Source: CAZLPZ01 sp964561535 (GTDB lineage Bacteria > Pseudomonadota > Alphaproteobacteria > Micavibrionales > Micavibrionaceae). Taken from it: DNA of 14,531 bases. The notes beneath the pieces are model-generated. The model saw only the letters and a program-made list of their open reading frames with translations. It ran no database searches and was not told the origin of the DNA. Shown piece by piece: positions 1-6,900 of this stretch (within the stretch, counting starts at the first letter, position 1; every line of letters starts with the position of its first letter). Made by a program: the position numbers and the translations under genes. The DNA lies in contig CAZLPZ010000037.1 in assembly GCA_964561535.1 (NCBI GenBank), positions 1-14,531 on the forward strand, written 5' to 3'.

Positions 1-125
1 ATGCGGTTGTTTTGTTGAACAAACAAAAAGAACCGATTGGAACGCGTATTTTTGGCCCCGTTACCCGTGAGTTACGCGGTCTTGGGTTTATGAAGATTAT
101 TTCGCTTGCAGCGGAAGTTTTGTAA
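1..125 (+). CDS. rplN: 50S ribosomal protein L14, C-terminal part (5' end outside window)
   Basis: Only the last 40 codons are in the window. They are read in the frame beginning at base 3 and end with TAA at 123-125. The visible peptide includes PIGTRIFGPVTREL and ends GFMKIISLAAEVL, which is the highly conserved L14 C terminus. L14 binds 23S rRNA at the subunit interface. It is the usual first gene of the spc operon, directly upstream of rplX, and that is its position here. It is truncated by the window edge, not by mutation. Confidence 0.95.
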   Translation, partial: AVVLLNKQKEPIGTRIFGPVTRELRGLGFMKIISLAAEVL

Positions 126-145
126 GAAAGTTGAAGGGAAAGATT

Positions 146-460
146 ATGAAGCGGAAAGTGAAAAAGGGCGACCAAGTCGTCATCCTGACCGGTAAGAATA
201 AAGGGACGCGCGGATCTGTTTTGCGTGTATTCCCGGTGGAAGGTCGTGTTTTGATTGAAGGCGCGAACCTTGTGAAACGTCATACAAAACCGACGCAAAC
301 AACGCCCGGTGGTATTATCTCGAAAGAAGCATCATTGCATATTTCGAACGTGGCGTTAATTGATCCCAAATCAGATAAGCCGACTAAAGTGGGTTACAAA
401 ATTGAAAAAGACGGCACAAAAGTGCGCGTTGCCCGTAAATCTGGCGCGAGCATTGCATAA
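146..460 (+). CDS. rplX: 50S ribosomal protein L24
   Basis: This 104-aa protein matches L24 in length and pattern. It has an N-terminal KOW-type segment (KRKVKKGDQVVILTGKNKG, residues 2-20), then the NLVKRHTKPT region and a basic C terminus. L24 is an assembly-initiator protein that binds the 5' part of 23S rRNA. The open frame extends upstream to a TTG at 131. I prefer ATG 146 because a purine-rich AAGGGAAAG lies just before it and because L24 normally starts a few residues before KKGD. It lies 20 bases after rplN and 11 bases before rplE, inside the spc operon. Confidence 0.95.
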   Translation: MKRKVKKGDQVVILTGKNKGTRGSVLRVFPVEGRVLIEGANLVKRHTKPTQTTPGGIISKEASLHISNVALIDPKSDKPTKVGYKIEKDGTKVRVARKSGASIA

Positions 461-471
461 GGGAGCGTATG

Positions 472-1047
472 ATGGCAAAAACAGAAAAAGCAGTAAAAAA
501 AGATATGGCCTTCTTTGAAGCGCAATATCATGCCCATATCCGCAAGGGTATGCAGGAAAAATATAAATACGAAAACGTCATGGAAATTCCAAATGTAACC
601 AAGATTGTTTTGAATATGGGCGTTGGTGAAGCAAATGCGAACCGCAAATTTATGGATGATGCCGTTGCGGCTTTGTCTCAGATCGCGGGCCAAAAGGCGA
701 TTATTACACGCGCCCGTAAGGCAAACGCGTCGTTTAAAATTCGTGAAGAAATGCCGATCGGCACCAAAGTAACGCTTCGCGGTAAACGTATGTACGAATT
801 TATGGATCGTTTGATCAATATTGCCCTGCCGCGTGTCCGTGATTTTCGTGGTATTCCGGCACGCAGTTTTGATGGTCGCGGTAATTATGCGATGGGGATT
901 AAGGAACATATTGTGTTCCCGGAAATTAGCTATGATAAAGTCGATCAAATTCGCGGATTAGACATTGTTGTCTGTACGTCTGCAAAATCTGACGATGAAG
1001 CCAAAGACCTATTAAAGGCCTATGGCTTTCCGTTGAAAGACCGTTAA
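472..1047 (+). CDS. rplE: 50S ribosomal protein L5
   Basis: This 191-aa protein is a clear L5. Conserved stretches include NVTKIVLNMGVGEA, ITRARKANASFKIREEMPIG, LRGKRMYEFMDRL and RDFRGI. It ends with the typical AKDLLKAYGFPL. L5 binds 5S rRNA with L18 and contacts the P-site tRNA and S13. Two ATGs lie in tandem at 469 and 472. GGGAG at 461-465 is six bases from the second but only three from the first, so 472 is preferred. The N terminus is about a dozen residues longer than E. coli L5 (EKAVKKDMAFFEAQ), which is a minor lineage feature. Confidence 0.95.
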   Translation: MAKTEKAVKKDMAFFEAQYHAHIRKGMQEKYKYENVMEIPNVTKIVLNMGVGEANANRKFMDDAVAALSQIAGQKAIITRARKANASFKIREEMPIGTKVTLRGKRMYEFMDRLINIALPRVRDFRGIPARSFDGRGNYAMGIKEHIVFPEISYDKVDQIRGLDIVVCTSAKSDDEAKDLLKAYGFPLKDR

Positions 1048-1076
1048 GTTTATTTAGAAAAGACAGGATATTTACG

Positions 1077-1382
1077 ATGGCGAAGATGAGCTCAGTCAAT
1101 AAAAATCAAAACCGTATGCGAATGATTACGCGGGATGCGAAAAAACGCGCGACGTTAAAGGCGGTCGTTCAGGATCGTGATGCAGCGCCAGAAGATCGGT
1201 TCGCGGCAACCTTGAAATTGGCTGAAATGCCGCGCAATGGGGCCAAAACGCGTTATCGGAATCGTTGTGCTTTGACGGGTCGTCCGCGCGGTGTGTTTCG
1301 TAAGTTTAAATTGTGCCGCAATATGTTGCGTCACTTGGCTCAACATGGTGAGTTACCAGGTATTGTAAAATCAAGCTGGTAA
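1077..1382 (+). CDS. rpsN: 30S ribosomal protein S14
   Basis: This is a 101-aa S14 of the long, zinc-independent (C-minus) type. It carries the conserved RNRCALTGRPRGVFRKF segment and ends GELPGIVKSSW. There are no paired CxxC motifs, so zinc binding is not expected. S14 sits in the head of the 30S subunit and is assembled late. ACAGGA about nine bases upstream of the ATG serves as ribosome binding site. It lies between rplE and rpsH, the conserved spc position. Confidence 0.95.
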   Translation: MAKMSSVNKNQNRMRMITRDAKKRATLKAVVQDRDAAPEDRFAATLKLAEMPRNGAKTRYRNRCALTGRPRGVFRKFKLCRNMLRHLAQHGELPGIVKSSW

Positions 1383-1425
1383 GGTCGAGAATATATAAGG
1401 CATTTGAGGTTTTAAGGAGTTTAAC

Positions 1426-1812
1426 ATGAGTTTATCTGATCCATTGGGTGATATGTTGACCCGCATTCGTAACGGGCAAAAGGCACACAAAAAGTTTGTG
1501 TTGTGCCAGCACTCGCGTTTGCGTGAAAATGTTCTTTCCGTCCTGAAATCGGAAGGGTTTATCTATGATTATGCGGTTGAGTCGAGCGTGCTTAAAATTA
1601 CGTTGAAATATATGGATCAGGGGATTCCGGTGATCCGTGAACTGGCCCGGGTGTCAAAGCCTGGCCGTCGGGTCTATAGTGGCTCTAAAGTCATTCCGAA
1701 GATTTATAACGGGTTAGGTATTTCGATTGTGTCGACACCAAAAGGTGTTATGTCGGATCACCAGGCCCGTGATGAGAACGTGGGTGGCGAGATTTTGTGC
1801 CGGGTATTCTAA
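1426..1812 (+). CDS. rpsH: 30S ribosomal protein S8
   Basis: This 128-aa protein starts MSLSDPLGDMLTRIRNG, the diagnostic N terminus of S8. It contains RVSKPGRRVYSGSKVIPKIYNGLGISIVSTPKGVMSD in its C-terminal half and ends GGEILCRVF. S8 binds helix 21 of 16S rRNA. In E. coli it is also the translational repressor of its own operon, acting near the rplE start; I did not identify that target here. An AAGGAG box at 1413-1418 gives a strong start. Confidence 0.95.
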   Translation: MSLSDPLGDMLTRIRNGQKAHKKFVLCQHSRLRENVLSVLKSEGFIYDYAVESSVLKITLKYMDQGIPVIRELARVSKPGRRVYSGSKVIPKIYNGLGISIVSTPKGVMSDHQARDENVGGEILCRVF

Positions 1813-1830
1813 AAAGTATAAAAGTATTGC

Positions 1831-1846
1831 CCCGGCCTGAGCTGGG
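1831..1846 (+). other. Small hairpin in the rpsH-rplF gap
   Basis: CCCGGC (1831-1836), loop CTGA, then GCTGGG (1841-1846) form a six-pair stem with one G-U pair. It lies in the 76-base gap before rplF. There is no T-run after it, so it is not a terminator. It could be an mRNA processing or stability element, or have no function. Confidence 0.3.
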
Positions 1847-1888
1847 ATGATCGTTGAGAAAAGATAAAAAGAAGATTGGAAAAACATT

Positions 1889-2422
1889 ATGTCACGAATT
1901 GGTAAAAATCCTGTGCCGGTACCTTCGGGTGTTACGGTTGATGTTGTGGGCCAATTGGTCAAGGCCAAGGGCAAGCTGGGCGAATTATCATTCACTTTGC
2001 ATCCCTTTGTCTCGGCTGTCGTTGCCGACGGCAAGGTGACGGTGAAACCTGTGAATGACAGTTCTATTGCGAAATCAGTTTGGGCGACAAGCCGGACGGT
2101 TGTTCGTAACCTTGTTGATGGTGTATCCAAAGGGTACAGCAAAAAATTGGAAATCCAAGGTGTGGGCTTGCGTGCGCAAGTTCAAGGGAATGTCCTGGTT
2201 TTGCAATTGGGGTTCAGCCATGATGTTCGGTTCGATATTCCAAATGGCATTAAAATTGTGGTTGAAAAACAAACGCAATTGATGATTTCGGGGATTGATA
2301 AAGAATTAGTGGGCCAGGTATCGGCCGAGATTTATCGGTTCCGTCCGCCGGAACCGTATAAGGGGAAAGGCATTCGTTATGAAGGCCAATATATCCATCG
2401 CAAAGAAGGCAAGAAAAAATAA
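1889..2422 (+). CDS. rplF: 50S ribosomal protein L6
   Basis: This 177-aa protein has the L6 signature throughout. It starts MSRIGKNPVPVPSGV, has GYSKKLEIQGVGLRAQVQG in the middle, and ends with the hallmark FRPPEPYKGKGIRYEGQYIHRKEGKK. L6 binds 23S rRNA near the sarcin-ricin loop and helps form the factor-binding site. The upstream sequence (GATTGGAAAAACATT) is a weak Shine-Dalgarno. Length is normal and no damage is seen. Confidence 0.96.
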   Translation: MSRIGKNPVPVPSGVTVDVVGQLVKAKGKLGELSFTLHPFVSAVVADGKVTVKPVNDSSIAKSVWATSRTVVRNLVDGVSKGYSKKLEIQGVGLRAQVQGNVLVLQLGFSHDVRFDIPNGIKIVVEKQTQLMISGIDKELVGQVSAEIYRFRPPEPYKGKGIRYEGQYIHRKEGKKK

Positions 2423-2441
2423 AGGTTAAATGAGGTTTATC

Positions 2442-2810
2442 ATGGACAAAAAACACGAAACAGCGCATGATCGCCGCGCCCGCCGCAATCGCTTTAAACT
2501 TAAAAAAGTGAATGCTGTTGGGTTGCCACGTTTGACCGTTAATCGGTCGAACAAGCAGATTTATGCGCAAATTATTGATGATACACATGGGGTTACGCTT
2601 GCTTCTGCATCAACAATTGATAAAGAGTTGCGCGTGTCTGTTAAAAATGGCAGCACCGTTTCTGCAGCAGAACAAGTTGGTAAATTGCTCGCAACCCGGG
2701 CAAAAGATAAAAAAATTGGGGCCGTGCAATTTGATCGCGGTGGGTATTTGTATCATGGGCGTGTCAAAGCGCTCGCTGACGGTGCGCGCGCCGGCGGCAT
2801 GACATTTTAA
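2442..2810 (+). CDS. rplR: 50S ribosomal protein L18
   Basis: The product from ATG 2442 is 122 aa. It begins with a basic tail (KKHETAHDRRARRNRFKLKK), followed by PRLTVNRSNKQIYAQIIDD. The conserved end is VQFDRGGYLYHGRVKALADGAR. L18 brings 5S rRNA into the large subunit together with L5. An in-frame ATG at 2430 overlaps the likely ribosome binding site (ATGAGG), which leaves 2442 as the start with normal spacing. It begins 19 bases after rplF. Confidence 0.95.
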   Translation: MDKKHETAHDRRARRNRFKLKKVNAVGLPRLTVNRSNKQIYAQIIDDTHGVTLASASTIDKELRVSVKNGSTVSAAEQVGKLLATRAKDKKIGAVQFDRGGYLYHGRVKALADGARAGGMTF

Positions 2811-2827
2811 CGGAGTAGGTAAGGCAT

Positions 2828-3403
2828 ATGGCACGTCCAGAAAAAAATCGTGATCGCGAAGAATCTGAATTCAAAGAAAAATTGGTGCACATTAACCGTG
2901 TCGCCAAGGTCGTCAAGGGCGGTAAACGTTTCGCGTTTGCGGCGCTTGTCGTGATTGGTGACGGAAAAGGGCGCATTGGGACGGGTCACGCCAAGGCCCG
3001 CGAAGTGCCGGATGCAATCCGCAAGGCAACCGACAGTGCTAAACGTCATATGATTCGCGTGCCGATGCGCGAAGGTCGGACGTTACATCATGATGTTGAA
3101 GGACATTATGGCGCGGGACGTGTGATTTTACGTTCGGCTCAACAAGGGACAGGGATTATTGCCGGCGGTCCGATGCGTGCGATTTTCGAAGTTTTGGGCA
3201 TCCAAGACGTTGTCGCAAAATCAAAAGGTTCGAGCAACCCTCACAATATGGTACGCGCAACTTTTGATGCGTTACAACGTATCCAAAGCCCCCGTCAAAT
3301 TGCGGCGCGACGTCATCGTAAAGTGAATGATATTTTGGCGCGTCGCGATGGTCAGGGGGCCGAAGCTGTGACGACTGAAGATGATCAAGCCAAGGCGGAA
3401 TAA
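2828..3403 (+). CDS. rpsE: 30S ribosomal protein S5
   Basis: This 191-aa S5 has an N-terminal double-stranded-RNA-binding-like domain (FKEKLVHINRVAKVVKGGKRF, then VVIGDGKGRIGTGHAKAREV). The C-terminal domain contains GTGIIAGGPMRAIFEVLGI and SSNPHNMVRATFDAL. S5 takes part in decoding accuracy at the mRNA entry region. It is longer than the roughly 166-aa E. coli protein because of a hydrophilic C-terminal tail rich in Asp, Glu, Ala and Gln after HRKVNDILARR. Such tails are common in alphaproteobacteria. GGAGTAGGTAAGG precedes the ATG. Confidence 0.95.
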   Translation: MARPEKNRDREESEFKEKLVHINRVAKVVKGGKRFAFAALVVIGDGKGRIGTGHAKAREVPDAIRKATDSAKRHMIRVPMREGRTLHHDVEGHYGAGRVILRSAQQGTGIIAGGPMRAIFEVLGIQDVVAKSKGSSNPHNMVRATFDALQRIQSPRQIAARRHRKVNDILARRDGQGAEAVTTEDDQAKAE

Positions 3404-3466
3404 AAAAATTCCTCTGGTTGATTTTCGGCAGGACTAAAAAAGTTTTTATTATTTGAGGACACGATT

Positions 3467-3748
3467 ATGACGGATACAACAAAAAAATCAGCCCCGAAAG
3501 CGGCGGCAAAATCGGTGGCAAAGCCTGCTGTTAAAAAACAGGCGTCGGTTAAAACTGCTAAAGCGGGATTAACCGTTACGGTTAAACAAACGGGGTCGCC
3601 GGCACGGACGCAAGATTGGGCTTATGCCACATTATCTGGATTGGGATTGGGTCGGATGAACCGGACTCGGACATTGGAAGATACACCAGCGGTGCGTGGT
3701 ATGATCCGTCGTGTGCATCATTTGGTGACAATTGTTGAGGCAGCGTAA
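3467..3748 (+). CDS. rpmD: 50S ribosomal protein L30 with Lys/Ala-rich N-terminal extension
   Basis: The C-terminal 60 residues are L30: LTVTVKQTGSPARTQDW, then LSGLGLGRMNRTRTLEDTP and a terminal VRGMIRRVHHLVTIVE. The first 34 or so residues (TDTTKKSAPKAAAKSV and onward) form a low-complexity Lys/Ala/Ser/Val tail that standard L30 of about 60 aa lacks. The ATG at 3467 has GAGGA (3454-3458) at good spacing. No start codon with an equal ribosome binding site lies at the domain boundary, so the tail is probably translated. The tail is basic and likely disordered, so it could contact rRNA (inference). Confidence 0.9.
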   Translation: MTDTTKKSAPKAAAKSVAKPAVKKQASVKTAKAGLTVTVKQTGSPARTQDWAYATLSGLGLGRMNRTRTLEDTPAVRGMIRRVHHLVTIVEAA

Positions 3749-3758
3749 AGATTGTGTC

Positions 3759-3812
3759 ATTTCGGCGGATGCCGAAATCGCGATATTATAATATGAGCCC
3801 CTTTGATAGGGG
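3759..3812 (+). promoter_or_regulatory. Two hairpins in the rpmD-rplO intergenic leader
   Basis: ATTTCGGC (3759-3766), loop GGAT and GCCGAAAT (3771-3778) form a perfect eight-pair stem. A second stem pairs CCCCT (3798-3802) with AGGGG (3808-3812) and sits just upstream of the rplO ribosome binding site (GAAGGA, about 3818). A 12-base palindrome, ATATTATAATAT, lies between them at 3783-3794. Neither hairpin has a T-run, so they are not intrinsic terminators. They may control rplO translation or mRNA processing. Confidence 0.4.
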
Positions 3813-3830
3813 AAGTTGAAGGAAACGAAA

Positions 3831-4340
3831 ATGACGAAATTAAATGAACTGAAACCGAAACCGGGATCGACATTCAAGCGCAAACATATCGGGCGCGGGA
3901 TGGGGTCAGGCAAGGGTAAACAAGCCGGGCGCGGGACCAAAGGTCAAAAAGGTCGGACCGGGGTCTCGATCAACGGGTTCGAAGGCGGTCAAATGCCGTT
4001 GCATCGTCGTTTGCCGAAACGTGGGTTTACGAATATTTTCGCGAAATCCTATTCTGAAATTAATTTGGGCCAATTGCAGGCGGCCATTGATGTCAAAAAA
4101 ATTGATGCCAAACAACCGATCACGGTTGACACTTTGGTTCAGGCGGGTATTGTCCGCCGTGCCGAAGACGGTCTGCGTGTTTTGGGGAATGGCGACATCA
4201 AAACGAAAATTACTATTACCTGTGCCGGCATCACCAAAACGGCCCAAGCCGCGATTGAAAAATCGGGCGGTACGGTGACGGTGTATGTGCGTGAGATCAA
4301 ACCCGTTGTGCGTAAAAAGGCCATTCCGGGTGCCAAATAA
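3831..4340 (+). CDS. rplO: 50S ribosomal protein L15
   Basis: The 169-aa product from ATG 3831 starts MTKLNELKPKPGSTFKRKH. It carries the glycine/lysine-rich L15 N-terminal signature, GRGMGSGKGKQAGRGTKGQK, followed by FEGGQMPLHRRLPKRGF. L15 is a late-assembly protein deep in the 50S subunit. An upstream in-frame TTG at 3816 overlaps the ribosome binding site GAAGGA and is rejected. In most bacteria secY follows rplO at once. Here a terminator and four unrelated genes intervene. Confidence 0.95.
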   Translation: MTKLNELKPKPGSTFKRKHIGRGMGSGKGKQAGRGTKGQKGRTGVSINGFEGGQMPLHRRLPKRGFTNIFAKSYSEINLGQLQAAIDVKKIDAKQPITVDTLVQAGIVRRAEDGLRVLGNGDIKTKITITCAGITKTAQAAIEKSGGTVTVYVREIKPVVRKKAIPGAK

Positions 4341-4369
4341 ATTTATATTTGGCAGAAATTACTGTTATA

Positions 4370-4396
4370 AAAAACCCTACATCTGTAGGGTTTTTC
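4370..4396 (+). terminator. Intrinsic terminator ending the spc ribosomal operon
   Basis: CCCTAC (4376-4381 region) pairs with GTAGGG across a short ATCT loop. The stem is extended by an A-run before it and a T-run after it (4391-4395), followed by CGTTTTT. It begins 30 bases past the rplO stop. This is a clear Rho-independent terminator, and it separates the ribosomal genes from the downstream insert. Confidence 0.88.
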
Positions 4397-4414
4397 GTTT
4401 TTGAGAGGGGTGTT

Positions 4415-4876
4415 GTGACGATTAATTTAAATTCTGTTTTTAATGCCATTGTTGGGTATTACGATGAAATATCACCGCGATTGGTTGGTGGTGCTTTGGA
4501 TTCCAAAAATGACCCCCTTATTCGCGCAAAGTCTGATTATAAAGATAAAATTCTTGATATAGAGACAGATGTTGCTCTTCTTTTTGTTAATAAAAAACTT
4601 TCAGGCATAGAGACACATTGCTTAAGGTCTGCATGGAATTTCGTTCGAAATTTTCTAGATGTTCAGACCGTTTTGAATGCTGAGTCAATATCCAGCCGTA
4701 TGGCTAGGTGGATTTCTAGCGATACAAATACAGAGCCTTTTCACGCATTAACATCTTATTTAGCGATTGCCGGGATGCAGGATGTTGTGCGGCAACTGGG
4801 GATGATCGATCAGGTGAAGTGGCCGGATGTCACAATCGTTGAAAAGAAAATCGGGATGGCACCGTCAGAATTATAA
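4415..4876 (+). CDS. Hypothetical protein of unknown family, inserted between rplO and secY
   Basis: I do not recognise this 153-aa product. The frame stays open back to a TTG at 4349, but that would place the rplO terminator inside the gene. GTG 4415, with GAGAGG at 4403-4408 upstream, is the best start. No signal peptide or membrane segment is evident. The protein looks soluble and mixed alpha, with a helical stretch around HCLRSAWNFVRNFLDVQTVL. The first two thirds are AT-rich with codons unlike the ribosomal genes, while the last 100 bases resemble the host. It is flanked by terminators on both sides, which suggests an independently acquired unit. No promoter for it is obvious between the upstream terminator and the GTG, so read-through of that terminator may express it. 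Function unknown. Confidence 0.7.
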   Translation: MTINLNSVFNAIVGYYDEISPRLVGGALDSKNDPLIRAKSDYKDKILDIETDVALLFVNKKLSGIETHCLRSAWNFVRNFLDVQTVLNAESISSRMARWISSDTNTEPFHALTSYLAIAGMQDVVRQLGMIDQVKWPDVTIVEKKIGMAPSEL

Positions 4877-4910
4877 GGGGCGTTATTTGACACGCATCTC
4901 AAAACCATTT

Positions 4911-4941
4911 AAACCCCGGTCATCGGGGTTTTTTGTTTTTT
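4911..4941 (+). terminator. Intrinsic terminator after the hypothetical gene
   Basis: AAACCCCG (4911-4918), loop GTCAT and CGGGGTTT (4924-4931) form a strong stem followed by TTTGTTTTTT. It lies 35 bases after the stop at 4876 and just before the Nudix gene, so it isolates the hypothetical gene. Confidence 0.88.
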
Positions 4942-4953
4942 GGGTTTATAAGT

Positions 4954-5382
4954 ATGGACAATGTCATTCAGGTTGCGAGCGGGTGGATTTTTAACGCCGA
5001 CCGAACCCAAGTTTTGATTGTCAGTAATATCGGGGCCAGTTGGACAATGCCGAGCGGTGGCGTTGAGGAAGGCGAATTTATCCAGGACGCGATGGTGCGG
5101 GAGGCGTTTGAAGAAGTTGGACTTCATGTGCGGATTAACCGTTTGATGGCCATCTCCGAAGGGTTCAGCGCGCGCAAACAACGTAAGGTCATATTCTTTG
5201 GATTTTTGTTGGATCAAATTGATCCGGCCCAAAAGCCATCCATTCAAATGCCCGATGAAATTGCCGAGATTCGGTGGGTTAACCGGGATGAACTCCGCGT
5301 GTTGCTTCCGTGGTTACCCTATTGCCCGTGGGAGTGGGCCGAGCAGTCAAGTGTCGGGTTTTATCAATCAGTTTTACCCTGA
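4954..5382 (+). CDS. Nudix hydrolase family protein
   Basis: The 142-aa product carries a complete Nudix box at residues 35-57. It fits GX5EX7REUXEEXGU exactly: GGVEEGE, then VREAFEEVGL. The metal-binding REAFEE glutamates are all present. Family members cleave nucleoside diphosphates linked to another group (X). The substrate cannot be told from sequence. The C-terminal half (EIRWVNRDELRVLLPW) fits the usual fold. The open frame reaches back to TTG 4933, inside the terminator tail, so ATG 4954 is preferred; its ribosome binding site is weak. The gene sits alone between terminator 4911-4941 and the NfeD gene 73 bases downstream. Confidence 0.88.
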   Translation: MDNVIQVASGWIFNADRTQVLIVSNIGASWTMPSGGVEEGEFIQDAMVREAFEEVGLHVRINRLMAISEGFSARKQRKVIFFGFLLDQIDPAQKPSIQMPDEIAEIRWVNRDELRVLLPWLPYCPWEWAEQSSVGFYQSVLP

Positions 5383-5455
5383 TTTTTTGCATTTGGCCCC
5401 GGTCGGTGTTTCTGATATTATCGGCTTACGATAAAAAAAGGAGGCAAAAAATATC

Positions 5456-5881
5456 ATGACCACATGGATGATTTTAGCGGCCGTATTGGCCGGGGCTGAA
5501 ATGATGACCGGTACGTTTTATTTGCTGGTCCTTGCCTGTGGCGCGGTCGCCGGGGCGGTTGCAGCTTTTATGGAGATTGAGCCTGTTGAGATTCAAATTG
5601 CCATTGCCGCGGGGGTGGCTGTCGTGGCCTATTTTGCGGTACGTACGTTTATGCCGAAACGATTACGGCAGAAAACGGCTTTGAATCCAGATATAAACAT
5701 CGATATCGGGGCAACCGTCCGGATTGACGGGCTGAATGATGATGGGTCGGCACGCGTGACGTATCGCGGGGCCGTGTGGCGGGCGCGTGTTCTGGACGCC
5801 GGGAACATCCTTCAAACGCACACCGATTACGTGATTGAGGGAATCGACGGCGTCACGTTAATCCTTGCACCGAAATTATAA
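5456..5881 (+). CDS. NfeD-like membrane protein
   Basis: This 141-aa protein has two or three hydrophobic segments in residues 4-65. A soluble beta-rich domain (about 75-141) contains IGATVRIDG, GSARVTYRGAVWRARVLD and the end YVIEGIDGVTLILAP, which is the OB-fold pattern of NfeD-family partners. These short NfeD proteins are encoded with SPFH proteins and are thought to act with them in membrane domain organisation or quality control. AAGGAGG lies about 11 bases upstream of the ATG. The SPFH gene begins 29 bases downstream, the classical pairing (E. coli ybbJ with qmcA). Confidence 0.85.
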   Translation: MTTWMILAAVLAGAEMMTGTFYLLVLACGAVAGAVAAFMEIEPVEIQIAIAAGVAVVAYFAVRTFMPKRLRQKTALNPDINIDIGATVRIDGLNDDGSARVTYRGAVWRARVLDAGNILQTHTDYVIEGIDGVTLILAPKL

Positions 5882-5910
5882 TTTTAACTTTATTAAAGGA
5901 ATATTTGATC

Positions 5911-6900
5911 ATGGAAGCCATTCTTGCTGTTGCCGTTGTCGTGATTATTTTTATTGCCAAGGCGGTTAAAATCGTACCGCAACAAAAGGCGTTCGTTATT
6001 GAACGCGTTGGAAAATATAACGACACCTTGTCGCCGGGCATCAATATTATTTTGCCGTTTATTGATCGCGTTGCGTATCAACATTCGTTAAAAGAAGTTG
6101 CGCTCGATGTGCCGGCTCAGGTGTGCGTGACGCGCGATAATTCGCAACTAAAAGTCGATGGCGTGTTGTTTTTTCAAGTGACTGATCCGTATCGTGCCTC
6201 GTATGGGGCCGAAGATTATGTGGTGAACATCACGCAACTGGCCCAGACGACGTTGCGCTCGATTATTGGTCGCCTGGAACTGGATAAGACTTTTGAAGAA
6301 CGCGATTCAATTAACACAACGGTTGTTGCTGAAATCGATAAAGCCGCACCGAATTGGGGCGTAAAAGTGTTGCGGTACGAGATTAAAGATTTAACACCTC
6401 CCCAAGAAATTTTGCGCGCGATGCAGGCGCAAATTACAGCCGAACGGGAAAAACGTGCGTTGATCGCGTCATCTGAAGGCCGGCGTCAAGAACAGATCAA
6501 TTTGGCAGAAGGCGAGCGTCAATCGTTGATTGCGCAATCCGAAGGGGACAAGCAAGCGGCAATTAACAAGGCTGAGGGGGATTCACTCGCGATCACCTTG
6601 GTCGCGGATGCCACAGCCGGCGCGATTACAAAAGTGGCCCAGGCGACGCGGGAACAAGGGGGGTTAGAGGCCGTGAATTTAAAAGTCGCCGAAAAATTTG
6701 TCGATGCGTTTGCGTTGCTCGCGAAAACAAATAACACGATGATCATCCCCGCGAATTTGGGCGACATGGCCGGGTTAATTGCAACCGCAACGTCCATTAT
6801 TAAATCGGGCGGCGTCTCGATGGTGCCGGGTCAAAACGTTCCGCCGTTGTCGCCCACGCCGATGGGTGGTGGTGGTAACCCAGGCGCCGTGTGGAAGTGA
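5911..6900 (+). CDS. qmcA: SPFH/stomatin-family membrane protein, QmcA-like
   Basis: This 329-aa protein has an N-terminal membrane anchor (AILAVAVVVIIFIAKAVKIV). The SPFH/Band-7 domain follows (VPQQKAFVIERVGKYNDTLSPGINI, then RDNSQLKVDGVLFFQVTDPYRASYG). An Ala/Glu-rich coiled-coil (about residues 180-240) has repeated SEG, AEG and SEGDKQAAI units. It ends in a Gly/Pro-rich tail. QmcA-type stomatins oligomerise in the inner membrane and associate with proteases such as FtsH or NfeD partners. ATG 5911 has AAAGGA ten bases upstream; the frame also includes TTG 5905, which is less likely. It is probably co-transcribed with the NfeD gene. Confidence 0.9.
   Translation: MEAILAVAVVVIIFIAKAVKIVPQQKAFVIERVGKYNDTLSPGINIILPFIDRVAYQHSLKEVALDVPAQVCVTRDNSQLKVDGVLFFQVTDPYRASYGAEDYVVNITQLAQTTLRSIIGRLELDKTFEERDSINTTVVAEIDKAAPNWGVKVLRYEIKDLTPPQEILRAMQAQITAEREKRALIASSEGRRQEQINLAEGERQSLIAQSEGDKQAAINKAEGDSLAITLVADATAGAITKVAQATREQGGLEAVNLKVAEKFVDAFALLAKTNNTMIIPANLGDMAGLIATATSIIKSGGVSMVPGQNVPPLSPTPMGGGGNPGAVWK

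Noticed and set aside
394..948. 184-codon open frame on the - strand
   Set aside because: It is fully antisense to rplE and part of rplX, whose protein identities are certain. The translation is low-complexity with no family features.
4349..4414. TTG start giving a longer version of the orphan gene
   Set aside because: This would place the rplO intrinsic terminator inside the coding sequence. GTG 4415 has a better ribosome binding site.
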